Assembly (NCBI GenBank): GCA_030998015.1
Contig: JARWMV010000235.1
Coordinates: 1,488,001 to 1,552,000, forward strand
Source: Ceratorhiza oryzae-sativae
Taxonomy: Eukaryota > Basidiomycota > Agaricomycetes > Cantharellales > Ceratobasidiaceae
Direction of reading: 5' to 3'
Length of the DNA: 64,000 nucleotides
The notes beneath the pieces were generated by a model. That model saw only the letters and a list, made by a program, of their open reading frames with translations, did not search any database and was not told the DNA's origin. Below are positions 31,336 through 43,791 of the stretch, in pieces; the stretch's first letter is position 1; each line of letters starts with the position of its first letter. The translations under genes were made by a program, and so were the position numbers.

Positions 31336-34300
31336 TTAAGATTGGGTGGTTTGATCCCTGATACGTTTACACGGAATCGAGCAAACGATTTTACGCATAC
31401 ATTCATATTCACAGTTCAATTTCACAATTCTCGGCAACTTGTCTTGGATTCGAGCCAGTTCAGACTACACATTCCCTACACTATTGCTCTGTGTGGGTTT
31501 GGTTAAGAAACTTTAAATTGCAAAATGAGGCATGCACTAACCTTGACACGATTCATCCCATAAGTATATGGCCGCTGCGGCTCCTCGGAAGGATTCGAAG
31601 CTTCAGGCGATGCCGCAACCTGCTGCATAGCCTCTACGATCGAAGGTGGGGGCGGCCTGCCACTAGGTCGCGGTGGCAAACTGTTCCTGGACTCGGGAGC
31701 TGGCGAATCAACTTCTGGCGGCGGACGAGTATTAGGTGCGGGTGAACCCGGCAAGTCCACGTATCCTTGGACTACATCTTCCGCGCTAACCCACGGATCG
31801 TATGGTTCGACGCTATATAGCAAGCCCAGTAACAGTCCTCCAGCCCTTTGAACGAAGTCTCTCCGAGTAACAACAACCAAACCACGTTTGCAGCGTGTCA
31901 GCAAAACGTTCAAACGGTTGATCGAGTTAAGGAAACCGGGGCCACCCGTTTTGGCGATGCTCGTGATAATGTAATCGGCCTCGTTTCCCTGCGCGCATCC
32001 GTCAATGTGACATGGCGGGCCAGGATATAAATACTTGCCTGGAAGCTATCCACATTATAAACTTGCTGCTGAATTCCAGCTTCCTCGAACATTTCCCCGA
32101 CCAGAATTCGCTGTCCATCATACGGCGTGATTACTGCGTACTCGAGCCTTTCCTCGTATCCGGAATCGTCCACAACACTGCGTTCATAATATGTTTGGAT
32201 AATCTTCGTGGTCACTTCAGCTTCAGTCGTATTCTATCATCAAGGCCACAAGTTAGTCAGCGCAAGACATGCAAATCATGATTTAAGCCCTGACTCACTC
32301 GCCAACTTGCACCTGTCCCCCCGATGCCGCTCCCCTGACCACCTTCTTCTTCTCCATCCGCAACGTCCACGAACACGATAGCATCCCTGGGCGACCTGAT
32401 GTCGTGGCCCATATGTGGTTTCAATTCACTTCGGTAGACGGCGCGAGATATGTATTTGGCGATGGGAATGGGGAGACGATCTATGGAACCAGTTATATTT
32501 GGCACACACTCCAATCGCCGTACTCACAAGATGTATCTAATAGCCTTGAATTTGCCAAGAGATGCTCTACTTTGAAAATGTCCTGGATTTCTGTTCCTTC
32601 GCTCCAGCCGTACGGTGGCACTGATGCGAATTAGACATGAATGTTTGCCAAAACGCGATACCAAGCACGATGGTACATACATTGTTTTGGGTCCCCAAAC
32701 CAGCAAACGCTTTTTAATGTGCTTCTATGCCTGTAGAAAATGTGCTGTCGAGGAGTAAGTATGATGGCCGCTGACGTCCTTTCGCCCGTATTAGATGCGA
32801 CTAACCATGAATTCACTTGTCATATCGATCTGCGATGCCTCATCGATGATCAGGTGTTGAAGAGGCATCTTGACAAATACGTTGAACTTTTCAAGGTACC
32901 CGCTCGATAGCGTCGCGAGCGTGCATAGAACAGCCTTCGAACTAAAAAGTTGTTGTTGAAACTTGGCTTCCCTGAGCCGAGCGGTTGTGAAGAAGCGACC
33001 TTTGACTACATTGTACCGGTCCTGCCTATTCAAGCGTTATTAGTGTTTCATAAACAATCGCCGGTTTAAGCCGATGCGTACCAGTATGCAAGATAGTCTT
33101 GTGAGACTAGCAGTGTGAAGTCATTGAACCCGACCTCCACTAGCTTCTGAGCGACGTTCTTGATCCCGACGTTACTCTGCGCCACAATCCACGCCGGTTG
33201 CCCAATCTGTGCAAAGATCCAGACAGCGGCAGCAATTGTGCTTGTTTTCCCAGTCCCGGGAGGACCATGAACAAGTGTGGCCCTGGTTCGACCGCGGGGA
33301 TTGGGAGCGACAACGCGGCCAACGACACCTCTTTGGGATGGATTCAAGCGAATACTTTTGGGGAGAGATAGGCCAAGAGTAGGCTCCGACTGCCCGACAT
33401 CTTCGCCTTCTGTTTCGTCACCGTGATCTGAGTCTCCGTCAGCAAGTTTTAATGCTTGTATGCGGGCTACTTCTTCTTCGTCCGTATCGTCACCCCAGTC
33501 ATCGTCCATCCAATCGTGCTTTCCTCGAACAGCAGCAGCCTTTTCTTTTTTCCTTTGTTCTCCGATGCTCTTTTGATCGTAAGTTGGGAACCAAACTCGA
33601 CGAATGAATCCGCAGTCCTTGTACTTCGGTCCATGAAGCGAACCCCGACCTTCCAAGAGGCGAAGGATAAACAAATCGCGTTGTTCGTCCGTTCGAGTTG
33701 CATCGTCCCTCCCATATACCCACATCTCAATATCTTTAGGTAGGCGAATTGGGGTCTTCTTCGGCTCAGATTCATTGTGCGCGTCACCCGCTCCTTGGAG
33801 TTCCGAGGTCTCCTCTCCGTATTCACGAACTTGCCCCTGATATCGCTGACGGTGACCCCTACGACCGCGGCCACGTCCATACCCTCGAAAGGATCTATCT
33901 TCCCCAATGGCCTGTGGTCGACTTGGGGGTTCTGGCCGTTCACCTTCCACTTCGGTTAAGCCAACTTCCTTCGGCTTTCCAGACAGCGACTGAAGGTATA
34001 TGCGCTTTTCTTCCTCCCCATCAAACCAAGTTATATATTGCTATTGCGATACCATATCAGGTCACAACTACTGTAAACGAGATTGAATGGACTTACATGT
34101 TCGCCTCCTCGAATCTTTGTCTCGTATTTGGTGCTTGTTAACTTGCCATTTTCGGCGTTATAGTGTTCCAGCTGTAGCTTTCGCATCGGTGACGTCTCTC
34201 CGAGTACCTTCCATTTGTAACCATTGATTCAGCAAAAAATATCAGCTCCTAATTACCTATGAGTTTACTTAACGGATGTGCGGAATCACCACGTACTTTG

Positions 34301-35418
34301 TCATTGAGACGAGAGGGTTGAACGAGTGGAGCGTTTTGAACGGCCGTATTGAGCTCGTGAGCCGCGCTAGGAATAATCAATGCCATGTAACCGAGAAGAA
34401 TGCTTCGCTCCTTACAGATATGAGACCCAAGCTCGACTTGCAGCTTCTGCTACCCTAGCTTCCATGTCCATGATTGTATCGTTGCCGATAAACGCAGTAT
34501 CAACTTCAGTGACAGACACATCGGGGTATACTTTTTTGAGAACATCCCCGGGCGATAGGATCACTCTGTCCCAGTTTAGGGGCTCGTCGTCTGGGAATAT
34601 TGCTAGGAAAGCGCGAGGTATTAACAAAACATCCGGCGTCCCTGCGTATTAATTCGACGAACCTGGTGCCTTAGTTTGGGCATCGTCTTCACCATTCTGG
34701 TCTCCGGATGAGACGCGGCCAAGGCCGTGTGAGGTTCCTCCTCGACTATCCCTTTCCCCACGGGAGCGCCCCCTGCCACCCTTCCCCCCATCTGACCTTG
34801 CGTGCTGTTGTTTTGAATTTGGGACGGACTTGCCATTGACATCCTCCTCGTTGGGCTCAGATGAAAATCGCTTGGGCGGTGGAACTGATTTTGAGGTTGC
34901 AGTGGAAAGGTTGACACCTGCAACTCGCTCGCGCAAGTAATACCAAATCGTGAGCGAGATCTGCGACATGCCGAAACCAGCCAAATCAGACTGGAGTAGC
35001 TTGCGCATACATTGATAGGGCGATGCCCTATGATTGAGGGATGGTGGCTGCTGCGGTCGTCCTTTGATTTTGCCTTTCGGTGCCGGGGGAGACCTCCGCG
35101 CGGCCGCTTGTTCCCGCTCGTACACCTTCGCGCTGGTCTTCTCGACGCCATCAGGTACACGAACAACTAGACCACGAGATCCGTAGACAAAAACCAGACC
35201 CTTGAGTGAAGCAGTGATATCGTAGAACATATCAATCCCCAAGAACGGTCTATAGCTTTCCGAGTCGACTCGGGCCATAGAAACAGGAGGCAAACTCCCC
35301 AGAATGAAATCGAGGTCAGCCTCATTGAGGCGGATCTGTCAACGACCCGAATATCAAGCAGATGAGGGGATTTACGATCTATGAGACTTATGTTAAGTTG
35401 GATCTCCCTCCGCGCCAT
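31336..35418 (-). CDS. UPF1/SEN1-like superfamily 1 RNA/DNA helicase with N-terminal extension
   Basis: The helicase core carries LVHGPPGTGKTSTIAAAVW (Walker A, about 33270), AQSNVGIKNVAQKLV (motif Ic), LQHLIIDEASQIDMTSEF (DEAS Walker B, about 32840), GDPKQ (motif III, about 32695), RLPIPIAKYISRAVYRSELK, AVITPYDGQR (motif V) and GNEADYIITSIAKTGGPGF with RLNVLLTRCKRGLVVVT (motif VI). This is the order of UPF1-type SF1B helicases. Upstream there is an Arg/Gly-rich tract (FRGYGRGRGRRGHRQRYQG) and an unrecognised N-terminal region (VSMARVDSESYRPFLGIDMF). Start at 35418 (MARREIQLNIS); one base appears missing at 35338-35342 between RVVD and QIRLNEADLDF. The core ends NRVK before a gttagt donor. 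I extend to a possible last exon (SELARIQDKLPRIVK, stop near 31336); without it the gene ends at 31503. A role in RNA surveillance or silencing is inference. Confidence 0.85.
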
Positions 35419-35554
35419 GGTTGCAGATTGGTAGAGAGGGTGACCTGGCTATGGCCACCAGCCAATCTGATGAGGCGACTGACTGCCAATCAACCAAATA
35501 AATACCAACATGCGTCACTCCTCTCGACACTAAAGAATTGAACGCATCCATTCA

Positions 35555-38500
35555 TCAACCATATAACGCAATCAGTTGTAAGGCCTCGGAGGCTGATGAC
35601 CGATCAAGAGGGTTGATTGCCCATAGCTGCTCAGCGATATGCCATACCCCACTGTGGGAACAGGCTCCTCTGGAGTACGGGATTTCTCGTCTTATAATCC
35701 TGGAAAACACCTCAGGGGGGCTGGTGGCGAAGTAAGGCTCCTTCCCGCTCATGATCTGGGGGAAATGAGTGAAAAAAACGAGCATAAATCGTGCTGACAG
35801 TGCGCACCGCGAGTATGAGGCATCCTACCGCCCAGAGGTCTGTATAGCGAGCGATCACTGGCCAATCATCTCCTGCGGCAAAAAGTTCTGGTGGGTGCCA
35901 TCGTGACACTTGCGGCATCACGACTGCTCGACGAAGCAATTTCGATAATATCCTTGGTTGGTCATGATGCATGTACTGTTGAGCATATTGGAAGTCTTGT
36001 ATCTTGGGCATTCCATCTTGATCTACGACTACTGACTCCTATGGGTAGTCAAACTATTTGACTATTCTTCGTTTTTGCTAGAGTTACATACTGTGTTTAG
36101 GTTTCCGTGTACAACAATGCCTTCGGGGACCCGCTCATGGATGTATTCGACTCCTTTTAGCATTCCTTGGATCTGTTGTGACTATTGTGTGCAAGTAGAA
36201 TAACGAAAGAGGGCCCAAACTAACTAGCTTAATTTTCTTTGAAAGATTCAACTCGACAGAGTGTCTTGTGAGATACTGTCGCGGGATCGTTAACTCTGGT
36301 TTGGGTAAGTCGAATGATAAAAAATCTTGCGAACCTGTTTCAGAGTCCCATTTGTGCAGAATTCGGTAATGATAGCTGGCATTCCCGGAGTTCCGAGAGA
36401 CCCTCTTCATAACCCCATAATTGACAAACATTCGGATGTTTGAGTTGACTAAGGATCTTTAGTTCGTGTTTCATTGACTAAATTTCAACAATGAGAGGTG
36501 TGAACAGTCCAATAAATCTAAATTTCACGACCAACCTCTTTCGCCCCCACAGACGCAAGCGTGCTTTTAGACGATGAGAATTTGATTGTTACCTTTGGTT
36601 CATTCCAATGAGAACTTGGTTCTTTGAGATATACCGGGTCACCGAACCTACCTCAGTAAGAGTTCTGAATAGCCCGCGCCTGATCGAAGACCTAATCGAT
36701 TGGTGTGTTAAACAGCTGAAACTTAGGGGGAAAATACAATCGATAACCTCACTTTGCCAAAAAGAATGTAATGTGGACAATCCCACTCCGTGATTTCCAG
36801 AAGCTCGAGCGCCTGCAATAGCTTAGTAAACACTAGGGTGTCAGGATTTATTACTTACTTCCAAATTGCTGTCGCTCCTCCAATGGGTTGAGCTGGCATT
36901 CTAATCGAACCCGAAAGATTCGTCAGTCCTTGCGACCATGTCATATCCCCAACATCTGGATCGTTGGGTAGACTCTTGACAAAATTCAAGAACTCTAGCG
37001 CGTTAGGACGATCAGTACCCCGCCAACACCGTTCTCCAAAGTCGAATATGCCGTTGTGCAACCAGCTCTGCTGTGGAGCACTGAGATAGGTGCTCCTTTA
37101 TCGTCAGGGAAGATTGGCTCCATCTTGTATGGAAGCGCTCCTTTTAAGATAGTAGCTCGAACCCGATCCTCTCGAACCTGATGGTACGGAAGAAGGGTTG
37201 TATGCATCTGGACAAAATTCGGTCATTTGGCAGCGAAGTTTGAGCAGTGAACTTGCTACTACCCAAAATACGATGCATCCGAATGCCCACATATCGCCAC
37301 TCGTGGTTGGTCGCACCTTTGGGTCCAACATGTCAGGACTAAGAAATCGGATGGTCTCCATGCGTTCGTCGAGGTTACTGGTCGTGTCTACATCGGGAGC
37401 CTGGGCTATCAGCCTTGATAAGCTGATAAGCGTGAGCTTCAGTCGGCCCGATAGGTCAACTAGTATATTTTTCTTTCCGAGACTCAGTGGATGCGGTCTT
37501 GGAGTTCCAGTACTTACCGGACTGACATCGCCGTGGGCGATAGGGCTCGGGAACCCGTGGATATATTGCAGCGCGGATAGAATATCTATCATCTGTTCAA
37601 GAAGTATGAACGTCACTAAACTATCATACTAGTCAGGTATCTCACATGCTTGATTCGTTCATCCTCAAATCGGCTAAACCTCAGAGACTTGTACTGGCAA
37701 TATTATGAGGACGGTAAAGTTGCATAAAAGAATCCACTTACCCGGTCGAATAAATTCATTTCAAAATACTCAAATACGAGCCCCGGATATGGTCTGCAGC
37801 TCACGTCAACTCCTATCATTTCAGCGATGTTCGGGTGCTGCAAACTATATCGCTGCTGTATTGTTTTTTTCAGTAGCTACTGCTGCTCATTCAGCGCCTC
37901 GTTGAAATAATATGAACCGACTTACAAAATAGTAATTCATTTCTAGGTCCTGGGAACCTTCTAGGCCTTTCGGAATTTTTACAGCATATTTTGAAGCCGT
38001 GTCTGCCGGGAGAGTGATTGGCACGATTTTTCCGGGACCCCATAACAAACCCTCCTGGAAACTAGCCCTGTAAATTCGTGTGTGAGTGCAATTTGAATCA
38101 AGAAAGTGAAAATCTGCGCTTACGTGTATATATCCGCTCTGGGGCTAGAGCTAATAAGTTCCCCTCGAGGTCCATGCTCAGAGCCAAATGTTATTGTACC
38201 TTCTGGCCAGTCTGGAAGATTATCATCCGAGCCGATCGACATCCGATCCGGAGTAGTGGGTGAAGCGTTAATTAGATGCTGGTCTAGTAAACGATTCAAC
38301 TCGTTCAATAGAGCAGATGTTGTGGGCCGAGCGGCTAATTTGCTCCAACAAGATTGTATGACGTTCCACAAGTAGTTGTTGAGACAATTAGGTGCGTACG
38401 GCTTCTCAGGCCTTGTGCTTGGGAGAACGCCGTTTCGAATAGATTCCACTAAAGTCTGATTAAATTTGATGGTATGATAGGGCAACAACCCACTGAGCAT

Positions 38501-39569
38501 CTGCATATATAGTAGGGCTGATTGCCACCAAGGTACACGAGGCAGGACCCTGCTTACCTGCAATGACACACAACCATAAGCCCATACGTCCGAAAGAACC
38601 GTCGGTTTAACTCTGCTTTCGTTTAGAAATAACTCTGGACTCATATATCGATAGGTGGCATGGATAGTCGCTGACGCGTCCGGTATCCATGTAGCTGCGT
38701 CATTGCTAATTCGAGATTGTCCGAAGTCGCACAATTTGAGGCTTCCATCCCAGTCGACTAAGATATTTTGCTGGGCTGAGTTTTAATCTCCTCGATTGCA
38801 TACAGGCACGCATGTGACACACCAGTTTCAAGTCCCCGTGGACAACTGGAGGCGATAGGCCATGCATGTGAGTCAACCCGTTCAGGATTTCTTGCATCTT
38901 TGGGCACAATCAGGAGCCACTGTTTCAAACGGATTCTCGAACGTACGAATTTCAAGTATTGAGGCTTTTCCGGCCTGTTTTCAAGGTACTGAAAAAACGC
39001 TTCTATACGAACCGTGATGCTAATAGATTGTGATGCACATACCGCATATAGGCTGCACTTACAGCATTTGCTCACAGAGGCGGGATAATTGCTGAATGGA
39101 GAATCGACCACTCCCAAAAGCTCAAGCACATTCTGATGTGGCGCACGCGCCAATGCTGCCCAAACGCTGAGCTCCCTCAACAAATTCTAATGTTTTCTTG
39201 GCTTCAGCTGGTTGTCCCCATTCATATCTTACTTTTACCTTCTCGAGCTTGACTGAATCAGTTGCGGGTTCGTCTATAGTGCTACTCAGCCGAACAACTT
39301 TTATCGCTACCTGCTTGAATGCATGAGTGACCAAACATGAATACCTGAACAAAAACAGCTTGCCTCTATCGGAGCCTGATCTTTTGACCGAGAAAACATT
39401 CCCCTAGTACCCAATGTCTATCATGAATCGGTTTAGCTCCTTCAAGCCAACATCCTCACCGATAGATATTGGCCGTACCACCAGCATCCGCGTTAGGTAA
39501 CGCAAATTCGGTCTGAATGACATGCTGGGTGATGTCTTGAATACCAATGCTGCGAATCTCGAGCGACAT
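35555..39569 (-). CDS. Protein with three tandem TKL-type kinase domains (one probably active, two pseudokinases)
   Basis: Reading leftward from MSLEIRSIGIQDITQH (39569), kinase domain 1 has AGGTANIYRS (Gly loop), QVAIKVVRLSS (Lys), LLRELSVWAALARAPHQNVL, VVHGDLKLQNILVDWDG (catalytic loop, HGD instead of HRD) and LKLCDFGQSRIS (intact DFG), then YMSPELF. After ADIYT an intron joins in frame to ASFQEGLLWGPGKIV, starting domain 2: KYAVKIPKG, QHPNIAEMIGVDVS, IAHGDVSP, NILVDLSGRLKLTLISLSRL (no DFG), RFLSPDML. Domain 3 follows WNEPKVTIKFSSS: HPNIRMFVNYGVMKR, IVVHGNLNTESVVVDQDG (Asp to Asn), KIQDFQYAQ (DFG to DFQ), RWHPPELF, ending QLIALYG at 35555. All junctions checked are GT-AG and in phase. Agaricomycetes have large TKL kinase expansions. 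Two or three separate genes cannot be excluded without transcripts. Confidence 0.7.
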
Positions 39570-42500
39570 CCACGAAGTCGACGTTGCTTTCTGGAGAGTG
39601 TAGCCAGTTGGTTAGGGTGACCGACAAGTAACCTAAGCGTGCGATCGACACCCTCCATGCCTGACACCAGTGGAGAGAATGACACCGCGAAGCGACACCT
39701 TAAGGCCGATCACATCCCGAGGGTGACATACAACCAGGCAATGATGCATATACCAGAAGAGCTGTCTCCTTGAGTGTTGCGGCGGCTCGAGCAGACCACT
39801 TTCTGAAACTACAGGAGAGCATCTAGCGGTGCTGGATCGTTGCCTGAAAACCAACAACGCGGGATTATAAATAAGCTACTTATATTACTCATCTCGCACA
39901 GCTACCTAGTGAAGCTGCTTCAACAAATTTAGACCATTATTTACGATAAGAGATACTACACAAGTGTGGAGATATCCAGGGTACACGTTGAATAGAGTGA
40001 ATCGAGGCTTTCTCACACTTTTTGACAGGTGCGTGATGTGCGGGTGGGAACCCGGTCTTGGATGTTTCGGACCAAACAGATCGCGGATGCTTCAATGATG
40101 GCAGCTCTTTTCAAATTAGGCAGCATGTTGCGGGGAACCAAATCTGCCGGTGGGCGTGGCCTCAGCGTGCTGCCTCGGTAGCTAAAATTTAGCCATATTA
40201 TCCAGGGAAATCGAATCTAGGATTCGTAAAGGGCTATCCCACCGAAGACGTGCTTGCTGCGGAGTTGGCCAGCCCTCTGCAGTCGCGACAACTAGAAGAT
40301 GGCGGGTTCCTATTCAGTATGAGATCTTCGTGCATCAAATTCCAAATCGACGGATTCCAAGTCTAGATTCAAGACAGAGTTGCCCCAGCGTTACATCCCG
40401 CTGCGAAAAGTAGCACCCGAGCAATAAAGTTTACGATTATCTGGCTGAACAAACGCTATCGCATTCCATAGCCATATTCTGTAGTCGCAAACTGAGCTAG
40501 CCGCAAATGATACAAGGCCGGAAGCAATTCTGGTTGAAACTACACTCCTCGGTACCAGGAAATTTAGTTATAAGGATGGATAATAACATGCGCATTTATA
40601 GGCTTTCATAGCTCAAGATTGTAGCCGCAGGATGTAGCGGACGCCAAGAGCGAGTGTGCTGGCAGGTCGGGTTCGGCTGATCACATGACCTCAGGGGTGG
40701 CGCCCCTCGTTGCGTCACCACTAAAATTGCACTTCATTAGTCCTGATCGACGACCTGATACTCCGCTTCCTAGTGATATTGAACTCGATAAATTTTATGA
40801 TCATAATAACGAGCCAACAATAAGCATCATGCAACCTCAGTATAACCGATTGAGCGAAACGGTAGGGGGGCCGATTGCGTTTCTCCAACTCGATATCGTT
40901 GCCCCACTTTCACGCAGTCCTCCTTAGGATCAAACTATCGTTTTGCCGCGTTCGTGGGCGCAATTTTCTATTGGACCCTCCTGCAAATGTTAGCCAGATT
41001 AAACCAGATCATCTGAAACGCCCCCCTGTCAATGTGGCGCCACCGAATTCCTAGCACAAGGCCGATGAAAATCACGCTCAATCCAACCTTCGCGATTGTG
41101 CCTCGTACCCCGAACATGTGAAGCTCCACTTGAACCTCTTTGATCGCTACATGTGGTCGACTGGGCTAGCCATGTGATCTGCTTGCGAACGAGCCGCATG
41201 CGCGCACGGTTGCAGCATATCCTGCTCCCGTGGTTCTACTATCTGTATTATGCTATGCAGGGTGTTCGTCGACATTCTAACTGGTGCTATGATCCTCCCA
41301 TGGATCCAATGAAATGAAATTGTGTGTAAATCACAAATTCCATCACCGCCTATCATCCAAATAAATTCGAAGCCGTGACTCCAACCTAGTACTATCAGTC
41401 TCGATCCAAGTCGCAATGTACAAACTCACGCACAGGCCGCAATTGATATGTACTCCGTTCGAAGCTCCTCGGCACGGAACACTCCAACTGGTCGGTGTTC
41501 CCGGTTATTCATTCACCGAGTCCATCCATCATAGCGCACACAGCCCGACATCCCAGCCTCGCTTGATCTACTAATAAATTTTCAAATCGGCCAGCCTGGG
41601 CGACCATCTTTGGACATTTTCGCGATTTCCGGGTAGCCTCGATCCAAGCCCCCCGTTGTTCTCTCAGCCTACACCCGAGCAGTAGTCATCAACGACAAAC
41701 TAGTGAGCCTGTAAAACTTATAGCCGTATCCCCATCGCCCATTGGGTCCACACCCAATGTAAGAGCTTGATTCGTAACTCCAATGACGGCTACCGCTCTG
41801 ATCTCAATTCGAGTCTCGTGGCGCCCCGGTGGTACGCATGTTATCCTTGCCGATTATACGCGTGTCCATATTGCGAGCTTATCGAACCTCTATACTCGCC
41901 TAGAGTGACGGTGTCTAGGCGAATCGCGAATACGGCGGATTCAAATTTGATTCGCCAAATCCGGTCCAAATCCGGTATTTTTGAACACAACAATGGTGGC
42001 GTCTCCCGCAGTGATTGTCATGTCAGTCAGCTGAAACTTTTGCCGTCCCGCCGTAATGTATTTCATTCAAAATTCCCCCTGTCGGTATGAACGAACAGTT
42101 CTGGTCGACGTAGAAACAGCTGTTTATCCGTTCTTCAATACGATCGAATTACCCTCGAAATCAGGCGTCGCTCCCTCAGAACCCCGCAGGGACGACAGGA
42201 TTCGCGTTTAACCCAAAAGAGAACCACGTCCTAATTTCTACCGATCGACACTTTTCTCCAGTCTCTCTCCGAAGAAACCAAATGCGTCTGACCGCTCGGG
42301 GCTCCGATACACTCCCAGAATTTCCCCGGCCCAGTCATTTACGAACCCGTTGCTGGTTGCGCAAAACTAACTCTAGAATCCAGGTTAATGTTGAAGAACC
42401 GCAGTCATTCGCTCAAATGTTATTGCGACGGCCCGGCGCGGTTGTTTCCTGTACCCCGCACGGTCCGGAGCACAGCCACTGGATGAGGAGTCCCTGGTAC

Positions 42501-43791
42501 CTAATGAGGCAGATGTAGAGGCTTCTTTGTAAGCCTGACTGGCGGGGTTCTAGCTCCGCCGGCTCGTTGTGGGGTATGGACTAAACGAGCAAAGTTAAGC
42601 ATGTTGCACGCGGCTGGATACTCTATCTATCCAAGCGACTCTAGCCCGCCTAGGCCGAGCTCAAGAATAGAGCGCCTAGGCTCACTTGAGCAGGCCGAAC
42701 ACCGATGAAAGACTCGACTACTGACGGGCACTGCAAATCGAGCCCGGAGTGCGCCTGTTTATTTGTTCGCTTAGTGGATTCGCTTGGGCTTGTCGGATGG
42801 ACAGAAGACCGAATCGGCGTGTACGGTCAGCAAGCTTGATTGATTTGTGCTCGGATCAAACGGATTTTGTCGCATGCAGTAGTCGAGACAGGGCGATACA
42901 CACCCGCTTGGCAGTGGATAGTCGACCAACAATGGTGCAGTTGATGTATCAAGGGTCTGGAATTGCTCTGGTATTTTGCTCATTGCCGTGTGAATGCGCT
43001 CTAGGAACGGTGTGCATCGTGAGATGACCGATGAGACCGTCGGCGATGGTATGGCCGCCGTTGGACGGATGGGTAGCATGGGCTAAACGAGCGCAGTGAG
43101 CGACAGGGAAGCGCAGGCGCGACCCGTAATCGACGATCGCTGAGCTCAGCCAGGATATTAGCTCGAGCCCACGAGACCTTATCCATGTGAGCTCGGAAAC
43201 AAGGACGCATAACAGCGTGCGAGCGAAGTATGCCCGGGCCGACATGCACGGGGGCGGCGGAAGGTGGACGATCACGCGAGCGGGGAGAAGTCGTCGCGTG
43301 GTTTGGGTGCTTGCTCCTTGGATCAGCCGTGTGGACCGTTCGTAATTTCTTGGATCGAAGCTTGTTGTACCATCAGCTCGTTCCAGAATTATGTCAGATG
43401 AAACGGGAATCGCCAGAGGGACCAGGCTTGGAGGGGGCATTTGTGTATAAAGCCAGTGGGTGTATGCGACAGATCGAGTGCGACCCGCTGCAGCACCCCA
43501 GTTGACCTACACCCGCGCTCGACGACCCAGCCCGAGTCGATACTACTCCCGGGTTTCAGTAGCGCGTTCTGTTGCGAATTGCGTTGATAGGCAGAGCTCA
43601 TCCGGCCCCGGTAATCTGGTGTCCATACTCCGCATTTGGCAACTTGTGCAGCGCCGAAAAGTACCTCGATTTCCCCGAGACATCCCTAGCCAGAGTGCGC
43701 TCCTGCGGCGCGAACGTCGATAAATACCGCCCGGCGAGCGAGATTCCCACCCCCACTCCGCCCCTGCCTGGATCATCTCGACATTTGCACG
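39570..43791. other. 4.2 kb without a supported gene
   Basis: Only short frames without splice-consistent continuation are present (for example 40685-40927, 41767-42090, 42282-42518). Local hairpin-forming pieces occur: GCCTAGAGTGACGGTGTCTAGGC-like at about 41898-41920 (arms GCCTAGA/TCTAGGC) and GGCGG...CCGCC at about 42541-42560. The last ~400 bases are the probable promoter/leader of the bZIP gene. The rest may be decayed repeat DNA, but I cannot name an element. Confidence 0.4.

Noticed and set aside
33467..33943. 158-codon frame overlapping the helicase
   Set aside because: Same strand, other frame; the helicase frame carries the family motifs.
41767..42090. Possible tRNA-like B-box (AATTCGAGTCTC) near 41806
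   Set aside because: No cloverleaf could be folded around it and no A-box lies at the right distance.
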